A DNA stretch of 5,539 nucleotides, taken from assembly GCA_026399445.1 (NCBI GenBank), contig JAPLRA010000090.1:1-5539 (forward strand). The letters run 5' to 3'. This DNA comes from Sulfuritalea sp. GTDB lineage: Bacteria; Pseudomonadota; Gammaproteobacteria; Burkholderiales; Rhodocyclaceae. The translations under genes were made by a program, and so were the position numbers. Positions 1 to 5,539 of the stretch are shown here, piece by piece; within the stretch, counting starts at the first letter, position 1; every line of letters starts with the position of its first letter. The notes under the pieces were generated by a model. It saw only the letters and a program-made list of their open reading frames with translations, was not told where the DNA came from and did not search any database.

Positions 1-59
1 AAGGCTTCGACCGGCTGGCCTCCGGCGAAGCCGTGCGCCAGGTCATCCTGTTCGACTGA
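1..59 (+). CDS. C-terminal end of a probable zinc-type alcohol dehydrogenase (partial)
   Basis: Only the last 18 codons and the stop (TGA at 57-59) are inside the window; the rest lies to the left. The visible peptide is GFDRLASGEAVRQVILFD. A Phe-Asp/Glu-x-Leu helix followed by Gly-(Glu/Lys)-x-x-Arg-x-Val-(Ile/Leu) and one last hydrophobic strand is the usual ending of medium-chain, zinc-dependent alcohol dehydrogenases, including the glutathione-dependent formaldehyde dehydrogenase class. The substrate cannot be told from this tail. The methionine adenosyltransferase gene starts three bases after the stop, so the two are probably co-transcribed. Other medium-chain reductases, such as quinone oxidoreductases, end in a similar way, so the family call is moderate and any narrower call would be a guess. 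Confidence 0.5.
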   Translation, partial: GFDRLASGEAVRQVILFD

Positions 60-62
60 ACG

Positions 63-1241
63 ATGAGCGCGCGGCCCTACCTGTTCACCTCCGAATCCGT
101 TTCGGAGGGCCATCCGGACAAACTCGCCGACCAGATTTCGGATGCGATCCTCGATGCCTTCCTGGCCCGCGAAGCAACCGCCAAGGTCGCCTGCGAGACC
201 CTCGTCGCCGACAACCTGATCGTCATCGCCGGCGAGTTCAGGACTTCCGACGAAGCCCTGTTTCAGGACGTCCGCAACCGCGCCGAAGGCATCGCGCGCC
301 AGGTGCTGACGGACGCCGGCTACCGGGATGCCGCGACCGGCATCGATCCCGAACAGTGCGAAGTCCAGGTGCGCTTCAACCACCAGTCGATCCAGATCAA
401 CAAGGGCGTGGTGCACGCCGACGGCACGCTCGGCGCCGGCGATCAGGGCCTGATGTTCGGCTACGCCTGCGACGAAACGCCGGACCTGATGCCCTACCCG
501 ATCTGGCTGGCGCATCGCCTCGTCAGGCGCCAGGCCGAACTTCGCAAATCCGGCGCCCTGCCCTGGCTGCGTCCCGACGCCAAGAGCCAGGTCACCGTGC
601 TCTACGAAGGCCACAAGGTAGCCGGCATCGCCGACGTGGTGGTGTCGACGCAGATCGAGCGCGGCCTCGATCCGGCGTGGGTGACGCAGGAAGTCACGCG
701 CGAAATCATCGATCCGCTGCTGCCGGCGACGCTGCGCACGCCGGACTTCCGGCTCTGGGTCAATCCGGCCGGCCCCTTCGAGATCGGCGGTCCCAACGGC
801 GATACCGGCCTCACCGGACGCAAGATCATTGTCGATACCTATGGCGGGGCCTGCCCGCACGGCGGCGGCGCCTTCTCCGGCAAGGACCCGAGCAAGGTCG
901 ATCGTTCGGCGGCCTACATGGCGCGCTACATCGCCAAGAACATCGTCGCCGCGGGCCTCGCCCGGCGCTGCCTGATACAGATTGCCTACGCCATCGGCGT
1001 CGCCGACCCGGTATCGGTGATGATCGACACGCAAGGCACCGGAACCGTGTCCTACGAAGCGTTGGAGGCGGCGGTGAAGAAGGTTTTCCGCCTGACGCCG
1101 AGCGGCATCATCGCCATGCTCGACCTGGCGCGGCCGATCTACCGCCAGACGGCTGCCTACGGCCATTTCGGCCGTGGCGATATCGAGCTGAGCTGGGAAC
1201 GGACCGACCAGGTCGACGCCCTGAAGCTCGGTTTGGGCTGA
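63..1241 (+). CDS. metK: S-adenosylmethionine synthetase (methionine adenosyltransferase), divergent form
   Basis: The 392-residue protein (E. coli MetK has 384) makes S-adenosylmethionine from ATP and methionine in the cytoplasm and releases phosphate and pyrophosphate. Seen in the sequence: SESVSEGHPDK at the N terminus (His17, Asp19), CET and GE for cation binding (Glu45, Glu58), GAGDQG at 124-129, RPDAKSQ at 170-176, GDTGLTGRK at 246-254, the phosphate-binding GGGAFSGKD at 267-275 and AYGHFGR at 365-371. No key residue I know of is lost. It is nevertheless unlike ordinary proteobacterial MetK: the active-site loop normally reading QSPDI is QSIQI (108-112), GEITT is GEFRT, and the second quarter is poorly conserved. 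The ATG is three bases after the preceding stop and has no clear Shine-Dalgarno site, which fits translational coupling to the dehydrogenase gene. It may be a second metK copy serving a particular pathway; that is inference. Confidence 0.93.
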   Translation: MSARPYLFTSESVSEGHPDKLADQISDAILDAFLAREATAKVACETLVADNLIVIAGEFRTSDEALFQDVRNRAEGIARQVLTDAGYRDAATGIDPEQCEVQVRFNHQSIQINKGVVHADGTLGAGDQGLMFGYACDETPDLMPYPIWLAHRLVRRQAELRKSGALPWLRPDAKSQVTVLYEGHKVAGIADVVVSTQIERGLDPAWVTQEVTREIIDPLLPATLRTPDFRLWVNPAGPFEIGGPNGDTGLTGRKIIVDTYGGACPHGGGAFSGKDPSKVDRSAAYMARYIAKNIVAAGLARRCLIQIAYAIGVADPVSVMIDTQGTGTVSYEALEAAVKKVFRLTPSGIIAMLDLARPIYRQTAAYGHFGRGDIELSWERTDQVDALKLGLG

Positions 1242-1243
1242 CA

Positions 1244-1258
1244 GCCCCCGCCAGGGGC
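1244..1258 (+). terminator. GC-rich hairpin just after metK, possible terminator
   Basis: GCCCC (1244-1248) pairs with GGGGC (1254-1258) around a five-base loop, three bases after the metK stop. A competing hairpin, GGGCT (1235-1239) with AGCCC (1243-1247), overlaps the stop codon. No run of T follows, so a classical intrinsic terminator is not shown. It may help Rho-dependent ending or protect the 3' end of the transcript. Confidence 0.25.
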
Positions 1259-1276
1259 ATAAGGGCCAACTTCCCC

Positions 1277-1304
1277 GGTCCCTCCCCCGTGAAGGCGAGG
1301 GAGC
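1277..1304. repeat. Imperfect palindrome resembling a dispersed intergenic repeat
   Basis: TCCCTC (1279-1284) is a perfect inverted match to GAGGGA (1297-1302). The flanking GG (1277-1278) and CC (1303-1304) extend the stem past a one-base bulge. The loop contains CCCCGTGAAGGC. Short palindromes of the form CTCCC...GTGAAG...GGGAG are common in intergenic gaps of GC-rich proteobacteria, and this looks like a degenerate member. Only one copy is in the window, so the dispersed nature is from memory of the type. It could equally serve as a transcript-end hairpin for metK. Confidence 0.35.
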
Positions 1305-1448
1305 CAGCGACTACGTAGATTCCGCAAATTGCCGCGTAATCCACGGATAAACAAACTCCTGCGACTTTGAGAGTATCGCTGCCATGGACGCAGCGCTCTC
1401 GCCGGCGGATTTCCGGAACAACAGGCAAGGGTGCGCGCCCGCTCTGAC

Positions 1449-1457
1449 AGGGGAAGG
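1449..1457 (+). promoter_or_regulatory. Ribosome binding site of cheY; decides its start
   Basis: AGGGGAAGG lies three bases before the ATG at 1461. An in-frame GTG at 1431 would add ten residues (MRARSDRGRQ), but it has no such site, and the added residues would precede the first beta strand where CheY proteins normally begin. The ATG at 1461 is therefore preferred. Confidence 0.75.
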
Positions 1458-1460
1458 CAA

Positions 1461-1826
1461 ATGAGCACAATCATGTTGGTGGACGATTCGGCGACGATCC
1501 TGCTGTCCATCTCGAACATTCTCACCAAGGCCGGCTATGCCGTCGAGAAGGCCAACTGCGCCGCCGACGGCCTGGCCAAGTTCAAGAGCGGGGTCAAGGT
1601 CGATCTGCTGATCACCGACCTCAACATGCCCGGCATGAACGGCATCGAGTTCATCAAGGAAGTGCGCACCTTGCCCAACTACAGGTTCATGCCGATCCTG
1701 TTCCTTACCACCGAATCGCAGCAATCCAAGCGGATGGAAGCCAAGGCCGCGGGCGCTTCGGGCTGGCTGGTCAAGCCGGCCACCGCCGATGAATTGCTGA
1801 GCACCATCAAACTCGTGATCCGGTAA
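1461..1826 (+). CDS. cheY: CheY-type single-domain response regulator
   Basis: The 121-residue protein is one receiver domain with no output domain, the size of chemotaxis CheY. It should take a phosphoryl group from CheA and pass the signal to its target, either the flagellar switch or another machine. The full active site is visible: acidic pair Asp8-Asp9, phosphorylation site Asp53 in ITDLNMPGMNG, switch Thr83/Thr84 in LTTES and Lys105 in VKP. The residue matching the switch Tyr106 of E. coli CheY is Trp102 (GASGWLVKP), an aromatic variant common in CheY proteins of non-enteric clusters. Its stop shares one base with the start of the MCP gene (TAATG), and a strong Shine-Dalgarno site sets the ATG. 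It is the first gene of the operon; no convincing promoter can be read upstream. Whether it acts on flagella, pili or another output is not shown. Confidence 0.92.
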   Translation: MSTIMLVDDSATILLSISNILTKAGYAVEKANCAADGLAKFKSGVKVDLLITDLNMPGMNGIEFIKEVRTLPNYRFMPILFLTTESQQSKRMEAKAAGASGWLVKPATADELLSTIKLVIR

Positions 1827-3106
1827 TGGACTTTCAGCTGCTCCTTCGGCGAAATCTCCTGGTCGCGCTGGCGGTCGGCATCGGCGCTGCCGGTACCGTC
1901 GCCGTTTTTCACGAATGGTTCCACCACGCGCTGCTGCCATCACTTGACATCGCCCAGCCGTGGGGAGACACCGTGGGAACATTTCTGATCGTGATGATCA
2001 TGTTCCTCGCCCAGCGGATGGTCTCGATCGCTTTCTACCGCGACTGGCGGTTCGGCATGGGCAAGGTTCAGGCCGCTACACTCAGCCGCGCCGACGCTTA
2101 CGTCACCGCCGCCGAGCAGGTTGCCGGCGAGCTACGCGCCGTGCCGGGCTTCAACGACGTGGTGCGCGGCCAGCTGAATGGGGTCGTTACCGAAACCGAA
2201 AAAGCCGCCTTCGACATCGCCAGCCGCCTGCAGGGCATCGACGAAATCATTTCGCGTCTCAACACCTATGTGCAATCGACCACCAGCAAATCGAACCAGA
2301 TGCTGGCGGAATCCGAAGGCCGTATCGAGCGCAATCGGACATTGATCGCCACGCTGGAAAGCTTCATCCAGCAGCGCATCGCCACCTCGCTGGAGGACCG
2401 GGAGCGCATCACTCACGTGGTGAAGGAGGCTCGCTCGCTCGGCACCCTGGTCGAATTGATCAAGCACATTTCCGGGCAGACCAACCTGCTGGCGCTCAAT
2501 GCCGCGATCGAAGCCGCGCGTGCCGGCGAGGCCGGGCGCGGGTTCGCCGTGGTCGCCGACGAGGTGCGCAAGCTCTCGGGCGAGACGGACAAAGCCGTCG
2601 GCCAGATCAGCAAGGGCATCCAGACGGTGGCCAATTCCATCGAAGCGCAGTTTGCCGACAAGCTGTCCAAGGACAGCGCCACGTCCGAAAGCGAGGCGCT
2701 GACAAGTTTTGCCGCCCAGCTCGACGACCTGGGCAAGAGCTACAAGGAAGTCACCGAACACGAGGCCGCCGTGGTGGCCACCATCACCGAAAGCAGCGAT
2801 CAGCTCGCCGGCATGTTCATGTCGGCGCTGGCCAGCGTGCAGTTCCAGGACGTGACGCGGCAGCAGATCGAACAGGTGATCGACGCGCTGAACCGCCTCG
2901 ACAGCCACGCCACGATGCTCGGTGACCGGCTGCATCAGCTCGAAGATCCGCATTTCCAGGTGCAGCCGCTGTCTGCGCACCTCGACCAGATCTACGGCAA
3001 CTACGTCATGGATTCACAGCGGGATGTACACAACAGCGCGCACCGCGGCGCCACCGGAAGCAGTGCCAAGGTCAGCACGGCCGGACCGAAGATCGAATTG
3101 TTTTAG
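1826..3106 (+). CDS. Membrane-anchored MCP-like receptor without sensor domain, with a CheZ-like FQDxxxQ motif
   Basis: The 426-residue protein has two hydrophobic segments (about 11-28 and 50-70) joined by a short loop of roughly 20 residues, so it has no periplasmic ligand domain, and no HAMP domain is evident. Long helical, coiled-coil-prone arms follow (about 85-200 and 255-370). They flank the hallmark MCP hairpin tip at about 208-253, containing QTNLLALNAAIEAARAGE and GRGFAVVADEVRKL, where CheA and CheW dock. Unusually, the returning helix carries FQDVTRQ (340-346). This matches the phosphatase helix of CheZ (FQDLTGQ), with Asp342 and Gln346 spaced like the catalytic Asp143 and Gln147. 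The tail (about 375-426) is low in complexity and ends in PKIELF, not the CheR-binding NWETF type. It may be both receptor and CheY-P phosphatase; the receptor call is firm, the phosphatase role inferred. The start overlaps the cheY stop by one base and has no clear Shine-Dalgarno site, which suggests translational coupling. Confidence 0.88.
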   Translation: MDFQLLLRRNLLVALAVGIGAAGTVAVFHEWFHHALLPSLDIAQPWGDTVGTFLIVMIMFLAQRMVSIAFYRDWRFGMGKVQAATLSRADAYVTAAEQVAGELRAVPGFNDVVRGQLNGVVTETEKAAFDIASRLQGIDEIISRLNTYVQSTTSKSNQMLAESEGRIERNRTLIATLESFIQQRIATSLEDRERITHVVKEARSLGTLVELIKHISGQTNLLALNAAIEAARAGEAGRGFAVVADEVRKLSGETDKAVGQISKGIQTVANSIEAQFADKLSKDSATSESEALTSFAAQLDDLGKSYKEVTEHEAAVVATITESSDQLAGMFMSALASVQFQDVTRQQIEQVIDALNRLDSHATMLGDRLHQLEDPHFQVQPLSAHLDQIYGNYVMDSQRDVHNSAHRGATGSSAKVSTAGPKIELF

Positions 3107-3107
3107 C

Positions 3108-3112
3108 GGGGA
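3108..3112 (+). promoter_or_regulatory. Ribosome binding site of the STAS gene
   Basis: GGGGA sits one base after the receptor stop (TAG, 3104-3106) and eight bases before the ATG at 3121. It supports that start and continued translation along one transcript. Confidence 0.6.
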
Positions 3113-3120
3113 TACGCAAA

Positions 3121-3450
3121 ATGGAATTCGCCAACCAGACCACGACAGAAGGCGCAACGCGCCTGACCGTCGACGGTGACCTGACCATCTATCAAGCCGC
3201 CGAAATCCGGCAGCGCCTGATCGAGGGTGTGCGCGGCAACGAGGTGCTCGAGCTCGACCTCTCGCATGTCGGTGAAATCGACACCGCCGGCCTGCAACTG
3301 CTGGCGCTGGCCAAGCGCGAAAGCCACCGCCTCGATCACATCCTGCGTATCGTCGGCCACAGCCCGGCGGTGCGCGAAGTCATCGAATTCCTCAACCTCG
3401 CCGCGTTCTTCGGCGATCCGCTGGTGATCCCTGCCAGCGAGCGTTCCTGA
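3121..3450 (+). CDS. Stand-alone STAS domain protein (anti-sigma-factor-antagonist-like)
   Basis: The 109-residue protein is a single STAS domain, the fold of SpoIIAA/RsbV. It has an early strand LTVDGDLTIYQAAEIRQRL (15-33), then a strand and loop LELDLSHVGEIDTAGLQLL (43-61). The conserved Asp-Ser/Thr-x-Gly of the family is Asp54-Thr55-Ala56-Gly57, so Thr55 stands where SpoIIAA is phosphorylated on Ser. A C-terminal helix follows (SPAVREVIEFLNLAAFF, 81-97). STAS proteins bind partner kinases or phosphatases and switch partners on phosphorylation. No anti-sigma kinase or sigma factor is encoded nearby; the gene lies between the receptor and CheA, and such STAS genes recur in non-enteric chemosensory clusters. 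The partner could be an ATPase-type kinase encoded elsewhere, or a component of this pathway; neither is shown. Confidence 0.85.
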   Translation: MEFANQTTTEGATRLTVDGDLTIYQAAEIRQRLIEGVRGNEVLELDLSHVGEIDTAGLQLLALAKRESHRLDHILRIVGHSPAVREVIEFLNLAAFFGDPLVIPASERS

Positions 3451-3454
3451 GGAG
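3450..3454 (+). promoter_or_regulatory. Ribosome binding site of cheA
   Basis: AGGAG overlaps the last base of the STAS stop (TGAGGAG) and ends six bases before the ATG at 3461. This near-ideal site fixes the cheA start and ties its translation to that of the STAS gene. Confidence 0.75.
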
Positions 3455-3460
3455 CCGGCC

Positions 3461-5539
3461 ATGGACGAAATCCTCAGCGTCTTCAGCGTCGAAGCCCGCG
3501 AACAGCTCGAAGCCATGGAAGCCGGGCTGATGCAGCTCGAACAGGGCGACCGCGATCCCGAAACCATCAATGCCGTGTTCCGCGCCGCGCACACCATCAA
3601 GGGTGGCGCCGGCGTCGTCGAAATCCACTCCGTCGAGAAATTCACCCACGTCCTCGAGAACGTCCTCGACCGCCTCAGGAATGGCGAGATCGACGTCAGC
3701 GGCGACATGATCTCGGCGCTCTTGCTGGGCTGCGACCACATCGGCGCCCTGCTCGGCGTGGTGCAGGCCGGCGACATGGAACCCGACGACGAACTCAAGG
3801 CCGCGGGCGACGCCATCACCGAATCCCTGCGCCCCTTCCTCGGCGCCGCCGCCCAGGCCGCTGCCGGCAAGGAAGTCTCCGCCAACGCCGACGGCAAGGT
3901 AGAGCGCGACAGCCGCAACAGCGCCACCAGCGACTGCTGGCACATCTCGGTGCGCTTCGGTCCAAACATGCTGAAGAACGGCATGGAGCCGCTGGCCTTC
4001 CTGCGTTACCTGCTCAACCTGGGCGAGATCGCCCACATCACCACGCTCACCGACGCCCTGCCCGCAGCCGATGCGATGGACCCGGAGCTGTGCTACCTGG
4101 GCTTCGAGATCAACTTCCGCAGCCACGCCAGCAAGGACGCCATCGAGAAGGTGTTCGACTTCTGCCGCGACGACTGCGATCTGCACATCCTGCCGCCCAA
4201 CAGCAAGGTGGCGGACTATCTGCAACTGATCGACTCCCTGCCCGAGGAAACCATGCGGCTGGGCGAGATACTGGTCAAGAGCGGTGCGCTGACGCAGGAA
4301 GAACTCGACGCCGGACTGCGCACGCAGTCGGGCGCAAAAGTCGGCGCTGGCGACACGGCGCCCGCGCCGCAACTGGGCGACATCCTGGTCCAGCAAAGCA
4401 ACGTCCAGCCCGAGCTGGTCGAAGCCGCCGCCGCCAAACAAAAGGTCGTCTCCGAGAAGAAGGCCGCCGAATCGAGCCTGATCCGGGTGCACGCCGACAA
4501 GCTCGACCAGCTGATCGACCTGGTCGGCGAACTGGTCATTGCCGGCGCCTCGGCCAACCTGCTGGCAAAGAAAAGCGGTGAGGCCACGCTGGTCGAGGCC
4601 ACCTCGGTGCTGTCGCGTCTGGTCGAGAGCATCCGTGATTCCGCCCTGCAACTGCGCATGGTGCAGATCGGCGATACCTTCAACCGCTTCCACCGCGTCG
4701 CCCGCGATGTCTCCAAAGAGCTGGGCAAGGACATCGAGCTGGTGATTAACGGCGCCGAGACCGAACTGGACAAGTCGGTGGTCGAGAAGATCGGCGACCC
4801 GCTGATGCATCTGGTCAGGAACGCCATGGACCACGGCATCGAAACCGCCGCCATTCGCGCCGCCGCCGGCAAGCCGGTCAAGGGCCGCGTCGAACTCAAC
4901 GCCTTCCACGATTCGGGCAGTATCGTCATCGAAGTGGTGGACGACGGCGGCGGTCTCAACAAGGACCGCATCGAAGCCAAGGCCCTCGAGAAAGGCATCA
5001 TCCAGCCCGGCCAGAGTCTGTCTGATGCGGAAGTCGTCAACCTGATTTTCGAGGCCGGCTTCTCCACCGTGGAGAAGGTCACCAACCTCTCCGGACGCGG
5101 CGTCGGCATGGACGTCGTGAGGAAAAACATCACCGCCTTGCGCGGCTCCGTCGATGTCAAGACGGAACTCGGTGCGGGCTCCCGCTTCACCATCCGCCTG
5201 CCGCTGACGCTGGCCATCATCGATGGCTTCCTCACCGGCGTCGCCCGGTCGTCCTACGTGATCCCGCTGGACATGGTGGTCGAGTGCATCGAACTGGCCA
5301 ACACCAGCGTCGACCGCGACTACCTCAACCTGCGTGGCGAGGTGCTGCCTTTCGTGCGCCTCAGGGAACTCTTCGACGTTCCCGGCGAGCAGCCCGCCCG
5401 CGAAAACGTGGTGGTGGTGCAGTACGCCGGACGCAAGGCGGGCATCGTGGTCGACCAGTTGCTGGGCGAATTCCAGACCGTGATCAAGCCGCTGGGTACC
5501 CTGTTCCGCAACATGCGCGGCATCGGCGGCTCTACCATC
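3461..5539 (+). CDS. cheA: CheA chemotaxis histidine kinase (right end cut by window), with an MshEN-like paired motif
   Basis: In total, 693 codons are open to the window edge with no stop. CheA takes the receptor signal and phosphorylates CheY from ATP. Domains in order: P1 (about 1-105) with phospho-His44 in RAAHTIKGGAG; an Ala-rich linker (about 138-158); a P2-like domain (about 160-245, WHISVRFGPNML to DLHIL) unlike enteric P2; two 24-residue segments, 266-289 and 304-327, both with LG-[ED]-ILV and a closing Gln, which resemble MshEN c-di-GMP-binding motifs; P3 dimerisation (about 341-400, with LVGELV); P4 ATPase with the N box HLVRNAMDHG (450-459), G1 DDGGG (494-498) and G2 GRGVGMD (545-551); P5, the CheW-like domain that couples to receptors (about 584 to the edge). 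The last visible residues, GIGGSTI, usually lie a few dozen residues before the end of CheA, so the cut is due to the window. No receiver domain is seen. The gene starts ten bases after the STAS stop. Confidence 0.95.
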   Translation, partial: MDEILSVFSVEAREQLEAMEAGLMQLEQGDRDPETINAVFRAAHTIKGGAGVVEIHSVEKFTHVLENVLDRLRNGEIDVSGDMISALLLGCDHIGALLGVVQAGDMEPDDELKAAGDAITESLRPFLGAAAQAAAGKEVSANADGKVERDSRNSATSDCWHISVRFGPNMLKNGMEPLAFLRYLLNLGEIAHITTLTDALPAADAMDPELCYLGFEINFRSHASKDAIEKVFDFCRDDCDLHILPPNSKVADYLQLIDSLPEETMRLGEILVKSGALTQEELDAGLRTQSGAKVGAGDTAPAPQLGDILVQQSNVQPELVEAAAAKQKVVSEKKAAESSLIRVHADKLDQLIDLVGELVIAGASANLLAKKSGEATLVEATSVLSRLVESIRDSALQLRMVQIGDTFNRFHRVARDVSKELGKDIELVINGAETELDKSVVEKIGDPLMHLVRNAMDHGIETAAIRAAAGKPVKGRVELNAFHDSGSIVIEVVDDGGGLNKDRIEAKALEKGIIQPGQSLSDAEVVNLIFEAGFSTVEKVTNLSGRGVGMDVVRKNITALRGSVDVKTELGAGSRFTIRLPLTLAIIDGFLTGVARSSYVIPLDMVVECIELANTSVDRDYLNLRGEVLPFVRLRELFDVPGEQPARENVVVVQYAGRKAGIVVDQLLGEFQTVIKPLGTLFRNMRGIGGSTI
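4256..4444 (+). other. Paired 24-residue MshEN-like motif inside cheA
   Basis: This stretch codes for CheA residues 266-328. The first segment (266-289) fits the pattern RLG-x3-L-x3-G-x-L-x4-L-x3-L-x2-Q completely. The second (304-327) has the same length and keeps LG, ILV and the closing Gln, but Arg is Gln304, the inner Gly is Ser313 and the later Leu positions are Val or Ala. Fourteen residues (290-303, rich in Gly, Ala and Pro) separate them, against about five in the MshEN domains I recall. That family binds cyclic di-GMP in type II secretion and pilus ATPases. Binding here is inferred and may be lost because the second half is degenerate. Confidence 0.5.

Noticed and set aside
356..1318. 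A + strand frame of 320 codons within metK
   Set aside because: It is a shifted reading of metK, extremely rich in Arg, Ala, Pro and Gly and without motifs; the metK frame is clearly the coding one.
1311..1318. Eight-base palindrome CTACGTAG, considered as an operator
   Set aside because: Too short, single copy and with no partner site; likely chance.
1329..1376. Promoter-like elements upstream of cheY (TTGCCG at 1329-1334, GATAAA at 1346-1351, TAAACAAA at 1348-1355)
   Set aside because: Spacings do not fit sigma-70 (only 11 bases between the first two), and no GCCGATAA-like box lies at the right distance for the flagellar sigma-28. A promoter is expected somewhere in 1303-1448, but I cannot place it.
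1431..1460. GTG at 1431 as an upstream start of cheY
   Set aside because: It would add ten residues before the first strand of the receiver fold and lacks a ribosome binding site, whereas the ATG at 1461 has a strong one.
1311..1982. Minus-strand frame across the upstream region of cheY, cheY itself and the start of the receptor gene
   Set aside because: Composition is typical of an antisense shadow, no motif is present, and both genes on the + strand are certain.
3392..4909. A long open frame (505 codons) on the minus strand across cheA
   Set aside because: It lies wholly over cheA, whose product is recognisable from domain to domain. The antisense peptide is repetitive (Gly, Val, Asp, Gln, Leu rich) with no known motif, as expected opposite a GC-biased gene.
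1..5539. CRISPR arrays, tRNA or rRNA genes, insertion sequences, phage genes
   Set aside because: No regularly spaced repeats, cloverleaf-like segments, transposase motifs or terminal inverted repeats were seen; nearly all of the window is taken by recognisable coding sequence.

Overview
The window looks like a stretch of chromosome from a GC-rich Gram-negative bacterium, most likely a betaproteobacterium (Rhodocyclales-like). This rests on the codon usage (strong G/C in third positions), the style of the chemotaxis proteins and the tight gene packing. It is an inference; no species-diagnostic gene is present. All genes read on the + strand, and both ends cut through a gene.

Layout. Positions 1-59 hold the last codons of a gene that resembles a zinc-dependent alcohol dehydrogenase. 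Three bases later starts a full-length methionine adenosyltransferase (63-1241). Its catalytic motifs are intact, but its sequence, including the active-site loop, is unlike the usual proteobacterial MetK, so it may be a second, specialised copy. A 219-base gap (1242-1460) carries GC-rich hairpins, a probable dispersed palindromic repeat and the start signals of the next operon.

From 1461 to the right edge runs a compact chemosensory operon: a single-domain CheY-type response regulator (1461-1826), a membrane-anchored MCP-like receptor without a sensor domain (1826-3106, sharing one base with cheY), a stand-alone STAS protein (3121-3450) and a CheA histidine kinase (3461 to the edge, 693 codons visible, probably lacking only its last few dozen). 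Spacings of -1, 14 and 10 bases and good Shine-Dalgarno sites before three of the four genes point to one transcript. It probably continues to the right with cheW, more receptors or the adaptation enzymes, but this is not visible.

Two things make this more than a routine che cluster. First, the receptor carries near its C terminus the motif FQDVTRQ, which matches the active-site helix of the CheY-P phosphatase CheZ (FQDLTGQ, with Asp and Gln four residues apart). The receptor may therefore also dephosphorylate the CheY encoded just upstream. Second, CheA carries, between its P2-like domain and its dimerisation domain, two 24-residue segments that fit the paired motif of MshEN cyclic-di-GMP-binding domains. 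Together these suggest a chemosensory pathway in which a receptor may end the signal and a second messenger may tune the kinase. Both functions are inferred from motifs only.
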